From JAAYAE01 sp963678395 (GTDB lineage Bacteria > Bacillota > Negativicutes > Acidaminococcales > Acidaminococcaceae), in contig OY782827.1 of NCBI GenBank assembly GCA_963678395.1, positions 1,736,001 through 1,800,000 on the forward strand: 64,000 nt of DNA. The letters run 5' to 3'. The notes beneath the pieces are model-generated. The model saw only the letters and a program-made list of their open reading frames with translations. It was not told where the DNA came from and did no database searches. Below, one piece after another: positions 18,452 to 26,108 of the stretch; positions within the stretch are counted from its first letter, which is position 1, and each line of letters begins with the position of its first letter. Both the position numbers and the translations under genes were made by a program.

Positions 18452-18997
18452 ATAATAACCCCCTTCTTCTAATGTTTGTTTAAAGGCTTCTAAACGTGTC
18501 AGAATATTTTGGCTGTCTTCTTTGACATAATCGGTCTCTAATTTCAAAAATTTTATACCCTGATTTTTCAATTTTTCTTCAATAGTAATACTCTCAATGT
18601 CATAAGGATGACAACCTTTTAAAATATGAAAAATAACCCCTTTTATATTATTTTCAGACGTTAAGCGCAAGATATTGTTAACACGTCTATCATTATCTGT
18701 AAAAGTTGGACAAATACAGGCCTTATGGTTGCGCTCTGCCAGTGCCTTCAGTATCCCATACACCGAAGTATCACTATAAAGCATAGCTCCCGGGAATATA
18801 CGTTCTGATGAACACAAATCATCTGCGCAAACGCTCATTCCTGCCTGCTCAATTAGCTGCAAAATTTTTAAATTGGGAAATATTATTGGAGATCCTGCCA
18901 AAAAAACTTTGTAAGGATTTTCTTGTATTACTGCTGTTTGCAAGTGGTCCAAAAGTAATTTTAATTTTTCGTGCCAAACATTAACTTTATCTAACAT
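18443..18997 (-). CDS. HgdB-like 2-hydroxyacyl-CoA dehydratase subunit, C-terminal half only
   Basis: 184 residues matching the second half of HgdB/FldB-type proteins: FLAGSPIIFPNLKILQLIEQ, then ADDLCSSERIF, and CHPYDIE near the end. Family members are about 350-420 residues with three cluster-ligating cysteines, so the N-terminal half is missing. It begins 15 bp after the secreted protein gene and overlaps the activator gene by 9 bases. Either it is a deletion remnant or a short specialised partner of the activator. Context (riboswitch 5 operon) argues against a role in amino-acid fermentation. Confidence 0.7.
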   Translation of the reverse strand: MLDKVNVWHEKLKLLLDHLQTAVIQENPYKVFLAGSPIIFPNLKILQLIEQAGMSVCADDLCSSERIFPGAMLYSDTSVYGILKALAERNHKACICPTFTDNDRRVNNILRLTSENNIKGVIFHILKGCHPYDIESITIEEKLKNQGIKFLKLETDYVKEDSQNILTRLEAFKQTLEEGGYYEL

Positions 18998-19011
18998 AAA
19001 GGTATTAGCGA

Positions 19012-19461
19012 TTACGGTAAACCATATATCAGCAAGTATATTCTTGCGTTTGCATACAAAGTAAAGAGGTTCTGTGCCGTATAGAACACATTTTTATAAT
19101 AGCCAGAAACAACTACTTCGCAATAATTATTTCTATGTTTTGCTATGGCCTGTACATAATAGATCCCATTATCATGCTGTATTGGTAAAATATAAGCTGC
19201 CCTTAACCCGCTTCGTGTTTGGCAATAGTATGTAGCAGATACCTCGCGCATATCATCAACAGGGAACTTGTTATTATTACTTTTTAAATAAATTTTCTGC
19301 GTTAAAGACCCATCCCTTTCCATTGCAGTTTCCCCTTGTTCTAACCAAAGGAAATCTTCAGAGGAAAGCTGGGCACAATAGCCTTGAGCTGGTAGAAATA
19401 TGAAGTAAAACAGAACAGAATAAATCACTATTGTTTTGATTTTTAATACTAGTTTACCCAA
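19012..19461 (-). CDS. Small secreted protein of unknown function
   Basis: 149 residues with a signal peptide (core TIVIYSVLFYFIFLPAQ, cleavage near YCA). The mature part has several Tyr-rich strands (VSATYYCQTRSG, YYVQAIAKHRNNYCEV) and no motif I recognise. It lies 50 bp downstream of the third BtuF-like gene in the riboswitch 5 operon. Its C-terminus is close to a possible deletion junction with the truncated HgdB-like gene, so the last residues may not be native. Confidence 0.6.
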   Translation of the reverse strand: MGKLVLKIKTIVIYSVLFYFIFLPAQGYCAQLSSEDFLWLEQGETAMERDGSLTQKIYLKSNNNKFPVDDMREVSATYYCQTRSGLRAAYILPIQHDNGIYYVQAIAKHRNNYCEVVVSGYYKNVFYTAQNLFTLYANARIYLLIYGLP

Positions 19462-19512
19462 ATTGTTTCGACACTCCGTTTCATAGTATGCCCATACTAA
19501 AATAAAAGATTA

Positions 19513-20511
19513 TTAGTATCCTTTTATTAGTTTTTCCTCACTCAAGTCAAAAATCGGTCCATAAGCTGCATTAGCTATCCCCTCAATAGCATATACACAA
19601 TTTTGCGTAGAACTATATAAATACCTGTCGGGAATAAGCGCAATATGTTTAATTCCTTTTAGTTCTTGCAGCGCTGGATCATTAATGTATTCCTCTTGAG
19701 CTTTTTGAGTTGTATCTCCTGATTGGCTTCTTGGAGCTGAAAGCATGAAAAAATCAGGGTTACAGGCAATAACCATTTCCTTAGTTACCGGCTGTCCATT
19801 ATTTATTCCCATTTTTGCTATACCATTTACAACTCCTGCTCGTGTGCATAATACGTCAAACATGCAGCCCTTACCTCCATAGCTAGTCATCTGAGAAACC
19901 AATAAACCCACAGTTTTTTTTGCTTTCTGAGCAGCCACTACCCTATCTATTTCTTTTAGTTTTTCCTGCATTGTACCTATTATTTTATTCCCTGCCTGTT
20001 TCTCACCCAGCGCCGCTGCAATAGTCATAATAGTATTTTCTACCTCTTTCACCGTATTAGGTCCTTTACAAACAAGTACCGGATAACCTAAATCTCTATA
20101 AGCACTTATCATTTGTTTATCAGTCCATGTAGATGCTATGATTAAATCGGGATTTAGTTTGACAACAGTTTCCAGTGGATAACTATATAATTTAGTTTTA
20201 ATGTCTTTAGTTTCATTTGCTATGCAGGAAATGCCGGAATCATTTGCCATTTTATTGGCAGACACCAAATATTCAGGAGGAACTATTCCCACTGTCATAA
20301 TGTCAAAACTTAACGACAAGGTAAGAATATGTTTAGGTTTACGTGGCAAAGTAACAACCGTACCTTCGTAATCCACTACACTATAGGCATTGCTAATATT
20401 TGATTCCGCATTAAGATTAGGAAGCATTTTTGCCTTATATGAAAATCCTAACAATATAAATGTAAGTACTAGAAAAGCAAGATATTTATATGTTTTAAGT
20501 GTTTTTAACAT
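19513..20511 (-). CDS. BtuF-like periplasmic binding protein (copy 3)
   Basis: About 332 residues from the ATG at 20511, chosen because AGGAG lies 8 bases upstream (another in-frame start is at 20529). The N-terminus is a single hydrophobic helix (YLAFLVLTFILLGFSY) without a lipobox cysteine, so it is either cleaved or membrane-tethered, unlike copies 1 and 2. Family segments KHILTLSLSFDIMTVGIVPP and KLNPDLIIASTWTD are clear. It is first in the riboswitch 5 operon. Ligand is inferred to be a corrinoid. Confidence 0.83.
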   Translation of the reverse strand: MLKTLKTYKYLAFLVLTFILLGFSYKAKMLPNLNAESNISNAYSVVDYEGTVVTLPRKPKHILTLSLSFDIMTVGIVPPEYLVSANKMANDSGISCIANETKDIKTKLYSYPLETVVKLNPDLIIASTWTDKQMISAYRDLGYPVLVCKGPNTVKEVENTIMTIAAALGEKQAGNKIIGTMQEKLKEIDRVVAAQKAKKTVGLLVSQMTSYGGKGCMFDVLCTRAGVVNGIAKMGINNGQPVTKEMVIACNPDFFMLSAPRSQSGDTTQKAQEEYINDPALQELKGIKHIALIPDRYLYSSTQNCVYAIEGIANAAYGPIFDLSEEKLIKGY

Positions 20512-20527
20512 TACTATAACTCCTAAC

Positions 20528-20558
20528 AAAAATAACCTCTCTGCAACTCAGAGAGGTT
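20528..20558 (-). terminator. Riboswitch 5 expression-platform terminator
   Basis: Hairpin AACCTCTCTG / CAGAGAGGTT on the minus strand followed by ATTTTTG, between riboswitch 5 and the BtuF-like gene; its T-run ends at the ribosome binding site. Confidence 0.85.
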
Positions 20559-20604
20559 TAAAAAGCAGAACACACCAACATGAAATTATTGGTCAAGTGT
20601 TAGC

Positions 20605-20790
20605 TACCTTCCTATCGCGCGCAAGAAATAATGGTAGAAATAAATAGGCAGTTATTCTGACTTAGCTTCATAGCGCGCCTTGCCTTCCCAAGATTACTCT
20701 CAGTGGCATTTTAAGGTTTGCTCCACATTACAGCGGCGGGACCGTATTGGTTTTACACCAATTTCCCTGTTAAGCCCTTCCGGGCACCTA
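20605..20790 (-). ncRNA. Cobalamin riboswitch 5
   Basis: Same core as copies 2-4 (GGTCCCGCCGCTGTAATGTG, GCCACTGAGAG, TTGGGAAGGC, GTCAGAATAACTGCCT, distal TACC...GGTA hairpin). It controls the third BtuF-like gene. The IS3 element begins about 85 bp upstream, just where the -35 box lies in copies 2 and 3. Confidence 0.94.
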
Positions 20791-20899
20791 CTTATATCTT
20801 ATTTGCTTATTGGTAATATTTACTGAATAATATATTAAACTATATACCCGTAGTAGAGTTGGGCCTAGGTCAATACTGTAGACACAAATAGTTTAACTT

Positions 20900-21703
20900 T
20901 TATGCTGTAGATTTTGCTGCGTCTTCAAACTCCTGCGGAGTCATATACTTTATACTGCCATGAATCCTCTTTCGGTTATACCATGATTCAATATATTCAA
21001 AGATGGCTTTACCGGCCATCTTGAAATCATAATACCTGTTATGGTTCACTTCTTCCTTCTTCAATCCGGAATGGAAAGATTCAATGCAGGCATTATCGTA
21101 GGGGTTTCCCTTACGGCTGCAAGAATGAACCATATTTTTTCTTACAAGCTCATCTTCAAACATTTGACTAGTGTATTGAGTTCCAAGATCACTATGCAAA
21201 ATTATTCCTGTTGTATCACTGACATTAAGGCAGGCATTTTCAATAGCTTGTACCGCTAGTTCTGCTGTCATCCTTTTTGCATAGGCATAGCCGATAATCT
21301 TCTTGCTGGCCAAGTCCATTACTGACGCCAGATATGTCCAACCATCAATAACTGTATGGATATAGGTTATGTCTGTACACCATTTTTTGTTGATTGCTGC
21401 ACTTTTGAAATCTCTGTTTAACAAATTGTCATGTTCTTCAACCAAACATTTAGAAGAATAATACCTGTATTTCTTTACTACTATTGCCCTGAGCCCTAAT
21501 TCTGCCATATGCCTTTGGACACGCTTTAGACTGGCCTTTATGCCAAGAGCTTCTAATACTTTCTGTATCTTTGGTGCTCCATATCTCTTCTTGTTTTCTT
21601 CGAAAACATCTTTTATTGTTTCTAGGAACTTCTGTTTGTTTATTTTTCTGGCAGATGTTACGAGACATAAGGACTTATAATAGGTGCTTCGAGGAAGGTT
21701 CAA
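20900..21703 (-). CDS. IS3-family transposase OrfB (DDE integrase domain)
   Basis: 267 residues with the N-terminal HTH_21-type region (KRYGAPKIQKVLEALG) and an rve integrase core. The DDE triad is visible: WCTDITYI (D), LHSDLGTQYTS (D) and CIESFHSGLKKEE (E), with the C-terminal YNRKRIHGSIKYMTP typical of the family. Homologous sequence continues upstream of the ATG in the same frame (GFINRYKAQYTVKRTCKVL), as expected for a fusion made by frameshifting from OrfA. Confidence 0.92.
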   Translation of the reverse strand: MNLPRSTYYKSLCLVTSARKINKQKFLETIKDVFEENKKRYGAPKIQKVLEALGIKASLKRVQRHMAELGLRAIVVKKYRYYSSKCLVEEHDNLLNRDFKSAAINKKWCTDITYIHTVIDGWTYLASVMDLASKKIIGYAYAKRMTAELAVQAIENACLNVSDTTGIILHSDLGTQYTSQMFEDELVRKNMVHSCSRKGNPYDNACIESFHSGLKKEEVNHNRYYDFKMAGKAIFEYIESWYNRKRIHGSIKYMTPQEFEDAAKSTA

Positions 21704-21768
21704 TACTTTGCAGGTGCGCTTTACTGTATACTGGGCTTTGTATCTATTGATGAAGCCAACTGTTTCTC

Positions 21769-21993
21769 CTATTCCAGCTCTGCAATACGTTTCTTCATCT
21801 TCTCATATTCCTTGGAAGTAATTTCTTCATCGTGTAGTCCCTTAACTGGGGAGAGTTCTTTTATCCATTTATAAATTGTTACTGCAGTTACGCCATATTC
21901 ACTGCTAAGGTAGCTTACGCTACTACCGGATTGATACAAAGCTACTATTTGTTTTTTAAATTCATCGGTAAATCTTATTCCATTTTTGGACAA
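21769..21993 (-). CDS. IS3-family transposase OrfA (helix-turn-helix)
   Basis: 74 residues: FTDEFKKQIVALYQSGSSVS and YGVTAVTIYKWIKE form the HTH_8-type DNA-binding domain. The start is TTG at 21993, with AAAGGG about 10 bases upstream. It ends KKRIAELE, shorter than many OrfA proteins, which usually continue with ENEILKKA; no A6G slippery site is evident at the end, so the element may be defective. Confidence 0.8.
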   Translation of the reverse strand: MSKNGIRFTDEFKKQIVALYQSGSSVSYLSSEYGVTAVTIYKWIKELSPVKGLHDEEITSKEYEKMKKRIAELE

Positions 21994-22010
21994 GGTTTAA
22001 CACGCCCTTT

Positions 22011-23537
22011 CTAAATTGATTTTAGCTTGTTAAACTTTTCGTGTCCATTCTTATATACTAGTACCACACTTTTGACATTCTCCATTATATCCATAACCAT
22101 ATCTCTTATATCTTCGTCGCCATAGCCTGAAACAATTCTTTTGTCAACCAAATTAACACGTTTGAACCCAGATAAGTCTATTTTATTATTGTCTATAATA
22201 TTTGATTCTTTGCTCAATTTTAAAGGCATTTGCGTTGTTTCCAAGCATGGCTGTGTTGCTGTACAGACAACAACCGTTGCATGACAAATTTCAACCAAAA
22301 AATTTATTGCACTATTAAACATATTCACGCATTTTATAGGAATTGCTTGGATTTCATCAAATATAAAAATTGCATTAGCAAAATTATGCAACCTTCTGAC
22401 GTTCTGTGTTCCGCTACTAAATAGCGTATCAAGGAATTGCACCATAGTAGTTATAACAATTGGACTATCCCACCGCTCTGTCAAAAGTTTGTATTCTTCT
22501 TGATTATTGTCAACTACTAGATTTGAATGATGTTCTAAAATAATATCGTCTCTTCGGAAAATTGCTTTAAATTCTTTCGCCGTTTGATCAATAATAGTAG
22601 TAAATGGAATAATATAAAAAATCCTATCCTTGTTAAATCCCTTTGCATGTTGCAAGGCATAGCGTAACCTGGAACGTGTTTTCCCTCCCCCGGTAGGGAC
22701 TGACAGTTTATATATTCCAGGTTCCTTTAAGCCAGCTTCTCCGCATTGGGTAGATATATTGGATCTTAGCAAATCAATATTGCTAATCTTAGGATACTTT
22801 TCCAAAGCTGTTTCTATTTCTTTTAAGAGTCCCTCCCATAAAGAGATTTTGTCCATTTTAGGTAGGAATTTTAGACCAGCAACGAAATTGTAAGTATCAT
22901 ATCGGTCCGCATCGACAATACAACTAAATATATATTTTTGAACTAATCCAACCGCGAATTTCTTAAATTCAACTTTATCTTCAAATTCAGAATTTTTACA
23001 AATCATTTCTATATTTCTATAACAATTACGCATCTCTATAGTTGCTTCATCAAACATCTGATTAATTTCTTCAAAATTAAAGCAGTCATTCTGATAATTT
23101 GTTAATGCCTCTTTATAAAATAATATTTCTTCGTTTGACGTCATACGATCAGTGTATAAGGCTTCCCCGTGCAAATTCAAACAATCCATAAGGCCACCGT
23201 GATGCGAACAAATAGCTAATGATATGATTTGAGCCGTCAATTTTTGAAATATATCTTTTGATGCATAAAAATTTTCGTAAATAAACTTTGCTCCAGCAGT
23301 AGAATGAGTAATTGTACCCTTCATGGACTTATCATTAGGATTTTTTGAACTATAATGTATGTAATTATTAAATTTTTTTGTTTCTTTTCCCATGTCATGA
23401 AGGATTCCAGCTAATCCAGCCGTATTTCTTAATGATACCTTGTCACCAAATTGTCTAGCCATCTCAGATACATTTTTTAAATGTTCTTTAACACTTTGCT
23501 CTTTAAAGGTTACTGGATCGATATGTGCGCAAAACAT
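22011..23537 (-). pseudogene. cas3: CRISPR-associated helicase/nuclease Cas3, 3'-truncated
   Basis: 508 residues: an HD nuclease domain (HDMGK at about 47; HSTAGA; CSHHGG) followed by the first helicase domain with Walker A SVPTGGGKT (about 276-284) and the DEAH-like motif IFDEIQA, then motif III CTATQP. The second RecA-like domain is cut just after FKRVNLV...VVLVYKNGH at the IS3 element. Full Cas3 proteins are about 730-850 residues. No other cas gene or CRISPR array is present, so the system is dead here. Subtype cannot be assigned from this fragment. Confidence 0.88.
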
Positions 23538-23608
23538 ATTATAATTTATTCTCCTTTCAAATATTTACCAGAAAAAACAGCATCTTTATTATTTTATATA
23601 AAAAAATA

Positions 23609-23646
23609 GACGACTCAAACTAACGAACATCCTTAGTTGAATCGTC
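23609..23646 (-). terminator. Intrinsic terminator upstream of cas3
   Basis: Imperfect stem GACGATTCAACTAA / TTAGTTTGAGTCGTC on the minus strand, followed by ATTTTTTT. It overlaps the end of a short leader ORF and lies about 70 bp before the cas3 start, so it may act as an attenuator. Confidence 0.7.
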
Positions 23647-23701
23647 TTTTAAAATTTTTAAATATATGATAAATATGTGCATGTAAATTAACTTTAAACA
23701 T
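23633..23701 (-). CDS. Putative 22-codon leader peptide
   Basis: ATG at 23701 follows AAGGAGTGG with a good spacing; 22 codons run to a TAA inside the terminator stem. The peptide has three histidines close together (HAHIYH). Short ORF, strong ribosome binding site and overlapping terminator resemble amino-acid attenuation, but cas3 is an odd downstream gene. The rest of 23702-24020 is AT-rich; I see no CRISPR repeats or genes in it. Confidence 0.4.
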   Translation of the reverse strand: MFKVNLHAHIYHIFKNFKRRFN

Positions 23702-24022
23702 TTTACCACTCCTTTTCATACACATTACCATAAATTTCCAGTTAGAAACTTTAGTAGTGTCATACTTCAGGCTATAAAAGTGATTACATATTTAAAAAAC
23801 GCAAACATATCTACGTGCATTCCAAAAATAGTTCTATATCTAAATATAACTATATGCGTATTGTACCCCCAATAAATTATATTTTCAAGTAGAAATCTAA
23901 TTTTTTAAAAAACAATTTCTGTGTAGTATAATCGGTAAATATTATGAATAAATTCGCATATAAACTTGAATCAAATATGAATCCCTCACCATATGTAATT
24001 TTAAAAATCAACATATAAAAGT

Positions 24023-24056
24023 AGCCACCAAATTAGACTACATCTAACTTGGCTGC
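24023..24056 (-). terminator. Hairpin downstream of the icd fragment
   Basis: Stem GCAGCCAAGTTAGA / TCTAATTTGGTGGC on the minus strand followed by ACTTTTAT. It probably ends transcription of the icd remnant. Confidence 0.55.
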
Positions 24057-24115
24057 TTATTTTCACCTAAAAAATTTTTATTTTATAAATTTCATTTGCA
24101 ATGGTCCTACTATAT

Positions 24116-24385
24116 TTACAGTAACTTAACTAACCGTTCATTAATCGTCTGCAAGAATGCTTCAGTATTAGCAATATGTTTTCCTTCAATATCAGACAAG
24201 GCCGCAAGATCTCCCGTTAGTACTCCGTCTTCAATTGTCATTATGGACGCTTTTTTCAACTTATCAGCAAAGGCATAAATACTATTTTCCACAAAAAAAT
24301 TGAAAATATTCATAACTTCATTAAAGCTACAAGATGCTTTTACTCTTGGCACAAACATGGTCATTTTATACATATAGGATAGCAC
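24116..24385 (-). pseudogene. 3' fragment of a second isocitrate dehydrogenase gene
   Basis: The last ~50 codons (KKASIMTIEDGVLTGDLAAL, then TINERLVKLL) are nearly identical to the end of the intact icd at 27407-28615. The preceding ~38 codons do not match icd. This is the stump of a duplicated icd after deletion or rearrangement, 3 kb from the complete gene and in the same orientation. Confidence 0.8.
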
Positions 24386-24424
24386 AATAGGCCAATATCT
24401 TTTTAGTAATTTTTAAATTTTATA

Positions 24425-24453
24425 TTGACAAGTTTCAGTTTAGCTACTATACT
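24425..24453 (+). promoter_or_regulatory. Consensus sigma-70 promoter of the marR-like gene
   Basis: TTGACA, 17-base spacer, TATACT. Only 6 bases separate the -10 box from the ATG at 24460, so the transcript should be leaderless or nearly so. The spacer contains TTTCAGTTTAGCTACT, repeated at 24959-24974, suggesting an operator. Confidence 0.75.
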
Positions 24454-24459
24454 CTATTT

Positions 24460-24927
24460 ATGGAAAATAAAATGATTGTTAGCTTAATGAACGAGTTTAT
24501 CAAAATTTCATATAAATTAACTGAGCTTGAAAAAACTCCATTTGATTTTGGTACTGATGAATTACTCTACCCTTCAGAAATTCACACCATTGATGCCATT
24601 GGAGATCAATGTAATACAGTAACTGACATCAGTCTGAAATTTGGCATAACCAAGGGAGCCGTGTCCCAAGTTATAACAAAGCTTCATAAAAAAGGCTATA
24701 TTACCAAAGAACGCAATGTAGCCTACAGCAAGGAAATTCTTTTATCACTTACTGAAAGGGGGTTAATAGCATATAAATCACATAAGAAATTGCATAGAAC
24801 AATGGACGTAGGAATGGGAAAACTAATAAATAGTTATTCTGATGAGTATTTACAGCATTTTCAAAATATGCTCAATGAATTAGGAGCAGAAGTTGATAAG
24901 TTCATAAAACTAGGACATAGAAAATGA
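24460..24927 (+). CDS. MarR-family transcriptional regulator
   Basis: 155 residues with a winged helix: CNTVTDISLKFGITKGAVSQ (recognition helix region, about 45-65) and HKKGYITKERNVAYSKEILLSLTERG (wing). MarR proteins are dimeric repressors that release DNA on binding phenolic or other small molecules, or on oxidation. It is 66 bp upstream of the flavoprotein/hydrolase genes in the same direction. A 16-base repeat in its own promoter and before the next gene suggests autoregulation plus control of that operon. The first ATG gives almost no 5' leader. Confidence 0.88.
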   Translation: MENKMIVSLMNEFIKISYKLTELEKTPFDFGTDELLYPSEIHTIDAIGDQCNTVTDISLKFGITKGAVSQVITKLHKKGYITKERNVAYSKEILLSLTERGLIAYKSHKKLHRTMDVGMGKLINSYSDEYLQHFQNMLNELGAEVDKFIKLGHRK

Positions 24928-24958
24928 AGGTAAATCTAAGAACTAGTTTTTTTTGCTT

Positions 24959-24974
24959 TTTCAGTTTAGCTACT
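24959..24974 (+). promoter_or_regulatory. Candidate MarR operator, second copy
   Basis: TTTCAGTTTAGCTACT, identical to 24433-24448 in the marR promoter. It lies 20 bases before the ATG of the flavoprotein gene. Half-sites AGT and ACT are symmetric around a 6-base centre. Confidence 0.5.
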
Positions 24975-24993
24975 TAACCAAAAGGAGGAACCC

Positions 24994-26070
24994 ATGAAAA
25001 GTTGCAAAAAAGTATTAGGTATTTGTGTCAGTCCTAGAAAAAATGGGAATAGTTCTATTATTTTAAACGAACTTTTACGCCCTGCAAGAGAAATAGGCTA
25101 TCAAACTGAGGTCTTGAATTTAGGAACTGCAAAAATTTTACCCTGCAATGGCTGTCTGAGCTGCACCAATTCATCCTATAAGTGCATCTTAAAAGATGAT
25201 TTAGAAAAAATTAAGGAAAAGATTGAATCTGCAGATGCAATTGCTCTAGCCTCTCCTTGCTATTATCTTTCCACACCGGCTATTTTAAAAGCAGTTATGG
25301 ATAGATCAGCCGCTTGGGCAATTAATAAGATGGCAACTGGGCAAGAAAAAAAATATGGTGTCGCTGTTTCTGTAGCTGGTGGAAATCCCTTTGAATTTTC
25401 ACTGCAACGAATCTATCCAAGTTTGTTTCTAAAGTTATATAACTGTGAAATTGTTGGCCAATTTACCATTGGAAATAGTTTTAATAAGGGAGAAGTTTTA
25501 TTATTGCCGAGTAAGTTAAAATTAGTCAATGAACTTGGGAATAATCTTGTCCAATCTCTTGAAAAAAACTGTTGCCAGAAATCAACGATAAATGAAAACA
25601 ACTCCAAGTTAGTTTGTCCCGAATGTTTTAATGATGTTTTTCAAATTTGTAAAAACGGTAGCTTGATCTGTCCTGTATGTGGCATGGAATTAAAAAAATC
25701 TCCCTTTGATAATCCCCAAAATACTTTTAATCGGTTTTCTTTAGAGGGAGCCAATGAGCATAGATCTCATATAATTGATAACATTATTGGTAAAATCCTA
25801 GCTGGTGACGAAATTAATAGAAGGCTAAAAACCTATTGGGATTCTGATACTCTACCGAAAATGAACTATCAAATTGATCGTAATTTAAAAGATGTAACAA
25901 ATTTAGTAACGTGGGACAACGAAGCTCTTGGAGTTTTGAACACTGCCGTTCCCCCTGCCTTACAAGAAGTCATCAAAAAAGCAATTACAAAGAAAGCCTT
26001 TCAAAAAGGTGAATCCACTGTAACAAAAATAACATTGCATAAATATATGTCACCATTTTTTGTTAATTAG
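24994..26070 (+). CDS. NADPH-dependent FMN reductase-like flavoprotein with zinc ribbon and PCP-reductase-like domain
   Basis: 358 residues. Residues 1-190 form a flavodoxin-like FMN_red domain (GICVSPRKNGNSSIIL FMN loop; NGCLSCTNSSYKC near the active site; ASPCYYLSTPAILKAVMDR). A CPEC...CPVC pair around 210-235 looks like a zinc ribbon. The C-terminus (YWDSDTLPKMNYQIDRN, VPPALQEVIKKAI) resembles the small PCP_red domain found in protochlorophyllide reductase subunits. It probably reduces quinones, nitro compounds or another small molecule. AAGGAGG precedes the start. Likely under MarR control. Confidence 0.8.
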   Translation: MKSCKKVLGICVSPRKNGNSSIILNELLRPAREIGYQTEVLNLGTAKILPCNGCLSCTNSSYKCILKDDLEKIKEKIESADAIALASPCYYLSTPAILKAVMDRSAAWAINKMATGQEKKYGVAVSVAGGNPFEFSLQRIYPSLFLKLYNCEIVGQFTIGNSFNKGEVLLLPSKLKLVNELGNNLVQSLEKNCCQKSTINENNSKLVCPECFNDVFQICKNGSLICPVCGMELKKSPFDNPQNTFNRFSLEGANEHRSHIIDNIIGKILAGDEINRRLKTYWDSDTLPKMNYQIDRNLKDVTNLVTWDNEALGVLNTAVPPALQEVIKKAITKKAFQKGESTVTKITLHKYMSPFFVN

Positions 26071-26108
26071 CTTATTTATAAAATGTATTAAAGAAACGGA
26101 GTCATATC

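Larger units (their letters stand above)
20877..21994 (-). mobile_element. IS3-family insertion sequence
   Basis: Contains the orfA/orfB pair of an IS3-family element. Possible imperfect terminal repeats are TGTAGACACAAATAG at the left end and TGTCCAAAAATGG reading inward from the right; exact ends and target duplication are not certain. It separates riboswitch 5 from the truncated cas3, and the rest of cas3 is not found on the other side, so a deletion accompanied or followed insertion. Confidence 0.8.

Noticed and set aside
23538..24022. Possible CRISPR array next to cas3
   Set aside because: The AT-rich stretch has a hairpin and a short ORF but no repeated units of 25-40 bp with regular spacing.
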